Source: Lentzea aerocolonigenes (GTDB taxonomy: Bacteria > Actinomycetota > Actinomycetes > Mycobacteriales > Pseudonocardiaceae). From it: a stretch of DNA of 58,940 nt. Of the stretch, positions 34,201 to 40,900 are shown piece after piece. The DNA lies in contig NZ_JYJG01000117.1 of NCBI RefSeq assembly GCF_000955955.1, positions 1 to 58,940 of the forward strand, read 5' to 3'. The notes beneath the pieces were generated by a model. The model made no database searches. It worked only from the letters and a program-made list of their open reading frames with translations, and was not told the origin of the DNA. A program made the translations under genes and the position numbers. Within the stretch, counting starts at the first letter, position 1. The number at the start of each line of letters is the position of its first letter.

Positions 34201-37200
34201 CACGCAGACGGTGTTGTCGCAGGACGGGCCGAGCTCCAGCGGTTTCGTGTTGCAGCAGAAGGACGGTCGCTGGCAGTTCGGCCTGACGGAAGCAAACGGC
34301 AGCACGGCGTGGAACGTGCTGGCGCAGACCGGCACGAACACCGCTGTCGCGGGAACGCCGACGCACCTCACGGCGGTCTTCGACGCGGGCACCAAGAAGG
34401 CGACGTTGTACGTCAACGGCCTCGACCCGGTGGGGAGCACGGCGGCCACGAAGCCGTTCTGGGACTCGGCCGGTGCGTTCGTGATGGGCAACGATCAGCA
34501 GAACGCCGCGCTGAAGGGTGATCTGGACAACGTCCGCGTGCACAGCCGGGTGCTGGCAGCCGACGAGATCAGCGACATCGTCAAGCTCGACGCCGGTGCG
34601 CTGCGCCAGTGGAGGCTGGACGGTGACGGCGTCGACGCCTCCGGCAACAACGGCACTGCCCAGCTCGGCAACCCGATGGACTGGGTGAGCGGGCAGAGCG
34701 AGAACTCGGATCCGAAGGACCTCGGTGCGCGCCTGACCGGTGTCCCCGGAGCCTCGCTGAACTCGTCGCACGCCGTGGACACCTCCCGCAGCTTCTCGGT
34801 GAGCGCCTGGGCCAAGCTGGACAAGACGATGACCGACCGCAACCCGACGGTGTTGTCGCAGGACGGCAACACGGTGAGCTCGTTCCAGCTGCAGGCGACG
34901 AGCGACGGCCACTGGGCGTTCGCGATGGCTGCCAAGGACCAGCAGAACGGCGGCGGCGACGTCTCCAGGGCCATCGGCGCGGTGGCGCAGCTCGGCGTCT
35001 GGACCCACCTCGTCGGCACGTACGACGACCGGACCGACCGGATGACGTTGTACATCAACGGGGTCGAGGCCGCGACGGCGTCCCGTCCGAACGCCTGGGA
35101 CCGTGCGGACGGCCAGTTCCGCATCGGCCGCGGGTTCTGGAACGGCGCCGACGTGGACCACTTCCCTGGTGCGATCGACGACGTGGAAGTGCACAGCCGG
35201 GTGCTGTTCGCGGACGAGATCCGCGACAAGGCCGGCCGTGATCTCAACCTCGTGCACAAATGGCAGTTCGACGAGGGTGCCGGCACGAATGCCGCGGATT
35301 CCGTTGGTGGCAAGCAAGGCACGCTGACCAACGCGACGTATGCGCCTGGCCGTCTCGGCAACGCCGCGAGTTTCAACGGCACGAACGCGGTCGTGTCCAC
35401 GGACGCGATGGTGCGCACCGACCAGAACTTCTCCGTGTCGGCGTGGGTGAAGCTGCCCGGTGGCTGCACCGCGATCTGCAAGAAGGTCGCGGTGAGCCAG
35501 GACGGCGTGAACAACAGCAAGTTCCGGCTCGGTTTCGTCCGCGACCGCGACCACCTGGGCAACTGGACGTTCGAGATGACCGAGGAGGACACCAGCGCCA
35601 CCAAGGTGACTGTCGCCGCGGTGTCCGCAGAGGTGGACGACTTCTCGGGCTGGGTGCATCTGGTTGGTGTGTATGACAGGACGGCGAAGCAGGTGCTGCT
35701 GTACGTCGAGGGCAACCGCGTCGGCGAGGGCCGGGTCAACTCGGCCTGGCAGGACACGGCGAAGGCGCTGCAGATCGGCCGGGCGAAGAAGGCGGGGGCT
35801 GCCGCCGAGTTCTGGACCGGCTCGATCGACGACGTCCGCTTCTACACCGGCGCGCTGGACAACGAAGGCGTGTTCGGCCTGTACAGCTCGTACCCGAAGA
35901 ACGACCAGCCTGCGGCGACGCTGCCGGTCGCGGACCTCGGGTACTGGAAGATGAACGAGGGCACCGGCACGACCGCGGCGGACAGCAGCGGCCGCAACAA
36001 CACGGTCACCTTCAGCACCGGGTCCAGCTGGATCGGTGGCCGCACGGGCGCCGGTGCGTGGCTCGACGGGACGAGCGGTGCGGGTGAGACCACCGGCCCG
36101 ATCATCGAGGACACGACGAAGAGCTGGACCGTGTCCGCGTGGACGTACGCGCCGTACGGCATCACCGGCAACCGGGGAATCCTGGCGCAGGACGGCAACC
36201 GTCAGAGCGCGTTCATCCTGTCCTACAACGGTGACTCCGGCAGGTGGGCGGTCGTCCAGCCGCAGCAGGACGCGGACGGGGCGCCGGCCACGGTGCTGGT
36301 CTCCTCCGAACCCGCAAAGGTGGACAGGTGGACGCACCTCGCGGCGTCGTACGACTCCGACTCGAAGCAGCTGCGCCTGTACGTCAACGGCGTGCTGTCC
36401 GCGGTGAAGGTCGGTGCAGTCGGATTCAAAGCGACCGGACCGTTCACCATCGGCCGCAACAAGTGGAACGGCGTCAAGGGCAGCTGGTACTACCGCGGCA
36501 TCGACGACGTCCGTGTGTTCAAGGGCGCACTCACGGCGGGCCAGATCAACAAGGTCCACGACGACGTGGTGCTGAACGACTTCGGTCTCTTCAAGTTCGA
36601 CGAGAGCAGCGGCAAGGACAGCACCTGGCGCAACAACACCCTGACGACGACGGGTGGTTCCTCGTTCGTGCCGGGCATCATCGGCACCGCGTACAAGTCG
36701 GACGGCGGCGGTTCTGCGGCGGCGCAGTGGTTCGGTGCCGACACGCGTGACAGCTTCACCGTGCAGGCGTGGGCGCGGGTGGAGCGCGACGACAAGCCGT
36801 TCACCGTGCTCAGCCAGGACGGCGACAACGTCAGCGGCTTCGTCCTGCAGTACCGGCCGGAGTCCAAGCGGTGGACCTTCGCCGCACCCGTTCAGGACTC
36901 CGACCAGGCACCGCTGGTGAAGGCGCTGTCCAACGACCCCGCCGTGCCGTGGCGCTGGACGCACCTCGCCGGTGTGTACGACCACGGCGCCGGGCAGCTG
37001 CGGCTCTACGTCGACGGCAAGCTCGCCGGCACCGAGTCGGGCAGGCTCTGGCCCGCCGACGGCAAGTTCGCCGTCGGCCGCGCCAAGTGGCAGGGCAAGG
37101 ACGCCGACAACTTCGCCGGCCTGATCGACGAGGTGCGGATCGAACAGGGCATGGTGCCAGAGGAGAAACTGCTCGAGCGCGCCTCACGTCCACTGCCTCC

Positions 37201-37963
37201 TGGCGGCCACCTCGGCCGGTTCGTGAGCACCATGGGCACGGGTGAGCACTACACCGGCCCCGCCGACGTCGCACCGCTGCCCAACTACCGCTACGAGGGC
37301 ACGATGGGCATGCCGCCCTCGCCGTCCGCGCAGAACACGCAACGGCTGTACTCCTGCAAGGCGGGCAACGACTACTTCACGTCGACCGCCGCGAACTGTG
37401 AAGGTTCAACCGTGCTCGGCGAGACCGGCGCGTCCTACACCGTGAAGCCGACCAACATCCCGACCGTCGAGCTGAACCTGTGCATCGTCAACGCCGACCG
37501 CTTCACCTCGACGTCGGCCAACTGCGAGGGCCAGACCAAGGTGAAGAGCCTGGGCTGGCTGCGTGCCTACGCACCGCTCGCGCGCTACCTGAGCACCGCG
37601 TTCCCGTGGGACCACTGGAGCACCCCGCACGGCGTGCTCCCGGGCTACCGCTTCGAAGGCGTGCTCGGCGTCGTCGCGACGACCAGTGCACCGGGCACGG
37701 TCCTGCTCTGGGCATGCCGCGAGGGTTCCGACACGTTCAGCTCGCTGGACTCGTCGTGCGCCGGCGCGCAGTCGGTCGGCGGCCTCGGCTACGTCTGGAC
37801 CTCGCCACCGGAAGGCCTGCCGTCCAAGCAGCTCTTCCGCTGCCGGGCCAACAGCGGCGCCGGCAACCGCTTCGACTCGACCGGCAGTTGTGAGGGGCAT
37901 CAGGTCGAGCAGTCGCTCGGCTACATCCCGATGGATCTGCCCACAACAGTCGCCACGTTCTGA
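31220..37963 (+). CDS. Giant secreted LamG-repeat protein, cassette 1
   Basis: A 2247-residue exported protein with a long Sec signal (residues ~1-45, hydrophobic AAALLSFALAATAVVVTA). Residues ~50-290 form an N-terminal region (RVHKNGKWQKIDAGLA, GVDLRMTAENDGYKFVLVV). Residues ~350-480 are DNRLRE-like (SYFQFDTS, NNQPPDHGV, MKLVVDYN), and ~485-700 form Ig/fibronectin-like modules with CTHCEGMPW. Six LamG domains follow at ~208-residue spacing (~708-1985), each with W-x-F/L-D-E, SVSAW, SQDG, W-T/V-H-L and D-D/E-V-R. The last ~250 residues are Cys/Trp-rich DUF5648-like repeats (FTSTAANCEG, WDHWSTPHG). The TTG start follows CTGGGGGA. It ends 21 bases before the RHS gene, so the two are co-transcribed. 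Confidence 0.88.
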   Translation: MSTRRPAAAQSRLRTPRNIAAALLSFALAATAVVVTASAPPEPGAPQAIAEAPDTGQAIAAARRQGTEVEAVSMRTATREVFALPDGKLQARLSAAPQRVHKNGKWQKIDAGLAGDGGRVAPKATDAGVSFSGGGESEALVRLVKDGKSFELSWPGKLPAPRLDGSTAVYEEVLQGVDLRMTAENDGYKFVLVVKSREAAASVAAVKLGLKTEGLEVKPGADGAFSLVDAEGKALFEVPQSLMWDSKKQVEDEAPRTDLVTVGVQHSEGALTLVPDQKLLNDPATVYPVFVDPNGRVVNHGGAWTTVYDNGSDAMRNGTHWSGANSEAETRWWVVVNPTARSGRAPETSPTLLTRSYFQFDTSFLNGTTIFGARMDATVVHASTACGENRWHDLHVAGWDIGPGTNWNNQPPDHGVLASANVPTVQGNCSGHQSFSFTSPSFKDFLDTTGNSTYGIWPGSTGEDYWRKFDPGAMKLVVDYNSTPSTPWDPSTQPDPVACTHCEGMPWVADSSIRLKAGMGDPDGEQIQAIWHVYDDVVPGDPAKQNKREIWGGVVGSNSWTTQDVPLDKVEEGRLVTWFVAAHDGRATGPFKQGPKQFRIDRTAPVNKPDVTSLQYPEDNRWHGGPSVKGTFTFKANDPDVDWFDYGWKDGEWTPIAADRLGGSITVSTPPPGDGPRDLFVRSRDRAGNAGPTRVYHIYVRPGSGPIAQYSLDGNANDSAYLGDRHGTTHGTTSFTSGALGSALSVDGMGGHVTAPSSVRTDASFSVSAWVKLDSLDTYWRSAVSQDGNSICAFCLQYQADQRRWYFVMPQQDSMSPTHWAFVKSLEEPTQGAWTHLTGVFDSETRDVKLYVNGVLQGVVKATSPWNATGDLRIGQAKASGNFGSSWLGGLDEVRLYDRALTDAEVVGEVRRDNVQVGHWRFEEDLATVARNSVTTGESATLSGGVSFFEQRPQPKNNAVRFDGTGQIRTTGPVVRTDKSFTVSALVTLADVTGTQTVLSQDGPSSSGFVLQQKDGRWQFGLTEANGSTAWNVLAQTGTNTAVAGTPTHLTAVFDAGTKKATLYVNGLDPVGSTAATKPFWDSAGAFVMGNDQQNAALKGDLDNVRVHSRVLAADEISDIVKLDAGALRQWRLDGDGVDASGNNGTAQLGNPMDWVSGQSENSDPKDLGARLTGVPGASLNSSHAVDTSRSFSVSAWAKLDKTMTDRNPTVLSQDGNTVSSFQLQATSDGHWAFAMAAKDQQNGGGDVSRAIGAVAQLGVWTHLVGTYDDRTDRMTLYINGVEAATASRPNAWDRADGQFRIGRGFWNGADVDHFPGAIDDVEVHSRVLFADEIRDKAGRDLNLVHKWQFDEGAGTNAADSVGGKQGTLTNATYAPGRLGNAASFNGTNAVVSTDAMVRTDQNFSVSAWVKLPGGCTAICKKVAVSQDGVNNSKFRLGFVRDRDHLGNWTFEMTEEDTSATKVTVAAVSAEVDDFSGWVHLVGVYDRTAKQVLLYVEGNRVGEGRVNSAWQDTAKALQIGRAKKAGAAAEFWTGSIDDVRFYTGALDNEGVFGLYSSYPKNDQPAATLPVADLGYWKMNEGTGTTAADSSGRNNTVTFSTGSSWIGGRTGAGAWLDGTSGAGETTGPIIEDTTKSWTVSAWTYAPYGITGNRGILAQDGNRQSAFILSYNGDSGRWAVVQPQQDADGAPATVLVSSEPAKVDRWTHLAASYDSDSKQLRLYVNGVLSAVKVGAVGFKATGPFTIGRNKWNGVKGSWYYRGIDDVRVFKGALTAGQINKVHDDVVLNDFGLFKFDESSGKDSTWRNNTLTTTGGSSFVPGIIGTAYKSDGGGSAAAQWFGADTRDSFTVQAWARVERDDKPFTVLSQDGDNVSGFVLQYRPESKRWTFAAPVQDSDQAPLVKALSNDPAVPWRWTHLAGVYDHGAGQLRLYVDGKLAGTESGRLWPADGKFAVGRAKWQGKDADNFAGLIDEVRIEQGMVPEEKLLERASRPLPPGGHLGRFVSTMGTGEHYTGPADVAPLPNYRYEGTMGMPPSPSAQNTQRLYSCKAGNDYFTSTAANCEGSTVLGETGASYTVKPTNIPTVELNLCIVNADRFTSTSANCEGQTKVKSLGWLRAYAPLARYLSTAFPWDHWSTPHGVLPGYRFEGVLGVVATTSAPGTVLLWACREGSDTFSSLDSSCAGAQSVGGLGYVWTSPPEGLPSKQLFRCRANSGAGNRFDSTGSCEGHQVEQSLGYIPMDLPTTVATF

Positions 37964-37984
37964 CCACTGGGGGAGAAGAACATC

Positions 37985-40900
37985 ATGAAGCTCAAACGCG
38001 CCCTCGTCAGAGGGTTGGCGGTCTGCCTGGCGCTGACCGCGGTCACCGCGACCGTCGGGCAGCAGGCGATCGCCGCGGGAAGCCCGTCGGTGAACGCGCC
38101 GGACGTGAAGTCCGTCGCGGTGTCGAACGGCTCTCTCGCCTCGCGGGGTCCGGACGAGGCGACAACGCGTGCGCTGAAGGGGGACCAGCCCGCGGCGAGC
38201 ACGAATCCGGGTGGTGGCTCGTTCGCGGCGACGCCGTTCTCGGCGTCGTCGTCGTGGGAGGTGTCGAAGCAGAGCGGCGACTTCTCCTGGTCGTACCCGT
38301 TGCGGGTGCCGCCGTCGCCCGGTGGGTTCTCGCCGTCGCTGGGCTTGTCGTACCAGTCGTCCGTTGTGGACGGTCTGACGTCGGCGACGAACAACCAGCC
38401 GTCGTGGATCGGTGACGGCTGGGATCTTTCAGCCGGCTACGTCGAACGTGCCTACGGCGGGTGCGCCAGTGACACCGAAGGCGGTACGACCCCGCCGAAG
38501 ACCGGCGATCTGTGCTGGCGCAGTGACAACGCCACCGCCTCGTTCAACGGCCGGGGCGGCATGCTGATCAAGGACGACGCGACTGGTGTCTGGCGGTTGA
38601 AGTCCGACGACCGGTCGCGCGTCGAGAAGACCGTGTCCGCGGGCAACGGTGACAAGTTCAACGAGTCGTGGAAAATCACGACGGTCGACGGTACTCAGTA
38701 CTTCTTCGGCACGCGCAATGACGCGAAGTCGACGTGGACTGTTCCGGTGTTCGGTGACGATGCCGGGGAACCTTGCCACGAAAGCACGTTCGACGCGTCG
38801 TCGTGTGATCGTGCGTGGCGGTGGATGCTGGACAAGGCCGTTGATCCGCGCGGCAACGTGATCCTTTACAACTACGAGACCGAGACGAACAAGTACGGCA
38901 AGAACCTCAAGGACGCTGCCGTTCCTTATGTTCGTGCGGGCAACCTGAAGTCAGTCGAGTACGGCCTGCGGGACGACGTCAACGCTCCCGCGGCCGGCCG
39001 GGTCGAGTTCGTGCTGGCCGATCGCTGTGTGAAGGAAAGCAACTGTTCCTTAAGCACCAAGGAGAACTGGCCGGACGCCGATGTCGCGGAGAACTGCGAC
39101 GCTGCGGCGTGCAAGGACAAGTACAGCCCGACGTTCTGGTCCACGAAGCGCCTGTCCACGGTCACCACGCAGGTCCGCAGCGGGGACGGGTACAAGAACG
39201 TCGACCGCTGGACGCTGGAGCACGAGTTCCCGAAGACCGATGACGTCTACCAAGCCGCGTTGTGGCTCAAGAGCATCAAGCACACCGGTCTCGTCGGTGG
39301 TGAGGCCTCGCTGCCGGAGGTGTCGTTCGAGGGGACGGTGAAGCCGAACCGCGTCGACGCCCCGACGGGCATCGGCCCGCTGAACCGCTTCCGCGTCACC
39401 GGCGTGGTCACCGAGGCCGGTGGTGTCACACAGGTCAAGTACGCGAACCCGGACTGCGTGCCGGGCACCTCGATGCCGGCCAGCCCGGAGACGAACGACA
39501 AGCGCTGCTACCCGTCGAAGTGGACGCCGAAGAACGGCGCTGAGCGTGAGGACTACTTCCACAAGTACGTGGTGGAGTCGATCACGACCTCGGACCGCGC
39601 CGCGACCAGCGCCGAGCAGATCGTGCGGTACGAGTACCTCGACGGCGCGGCTTGGCGGCGCAGCCAGTCCGAGTTCGTCAAGGACGAGAAGAAGACCTAC
39701 AACGACTTCCGCGGTTACGGCCGCGTGCGGGTGAAGGCCGGCAAGGACGGCAGCCTGACCGAGCCGGTCACGATGACCGAGGACCGCTTCTACCGCGGCA
39801 TGCACGGCGACAAGCTGCCGAACAACGGCACCCGCACGGCGAAGGTCACCGACTCCGAGGGCGTCGAACGCGAGGACTCCGACTGGCTCTCCGGCATCAG
39901 CTTCGAGAACCAGGTCCACCGGGGGACGAGCGAGGAGATCGAGTCCAAGTCCATCTCGACGCCGGCTTGGGCGGGTCCGACGTCGACCAGGGGCGAGTAC
40001 AAGGCGTACTGGACGGGTCCGAAGACGTCGACCGCCTACACCAGCCTGCGTTCGGGTGGCTGGCGGATCATCCAGTCCGAGGTGAAGCACGACGACCACG
40101 GCCAGGTGATCGAGACCGACGAACTCGGTGATCTCGGCACCGATGCCGACGACCGGTGCACGACGACCTCGTACCTCCAGGACGAGGCGCGGTGGAGGTG
40201 GAGCTACCCCACGCAGTCGGAGACGGTCGCGGCCCGTTGCGGTGCTACCGGGGTCGAGTTCCCCGCACGCGCTCTGGGCGGCACCAGGAACACCTACGAC
40301 GACGGCGGCAACATCACCAAGGTCGAGACCATCGGTGAACGTCCGGCGGTGGGCCCGGTCTGGTCGACGGCCGTCTCGACCACCTATGACGCGTACGGAC
40401 GTATGCGCACGGTCACCGATGTACTGGGCAACACGTCCACGACCGACTACATCCCCGCCGCCGGTGGTCCGACGACGAGCAACGTCGCCACCAACGCGCT
40501 CGGCCACAAGACCACCACGACGTACGAACCCGCGTGGGGCACGCCGACGAGTTTCGTCGACCCCAACGAGAACGTGTACGAGGCGACGCTGGACCCGCTC
40601 GGGCGGACGGTCCAGGTGTGGCTGCCCAACAGGCCGCGGGCCGACTTCCCCGACGAGCCTTCGCAGTCGGTCTCCTACGACGTCAAACGCGACGTGCCGA
40701 GTTCGATCTCGGTCAAGGCGCTGACGCCGAACGGTGACTACCTCACCGGCACGACGGTGTACGACGGTCAGTACCGGCCCAGGCAGTCGCAGGCGCCGAC
40801 CGAGGGCGGCCGGCTGGTCACGGACACGAAGTACGACTCACACGGCCGTGCTGTCCGGACCACACAGCCCTTCTTCAACAACGGGCAGGTCGACACCAAC

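Noticed and set aside
31250..36985. 1911-codon open frame on the reverse strand of the first LamG giant
   Set aside because: Antisense frame kept open by high GC3 codon bias; its translation is Arg/Val/His-rich low-information sequence with no domain, and the forward frame has clear LamG repeats.
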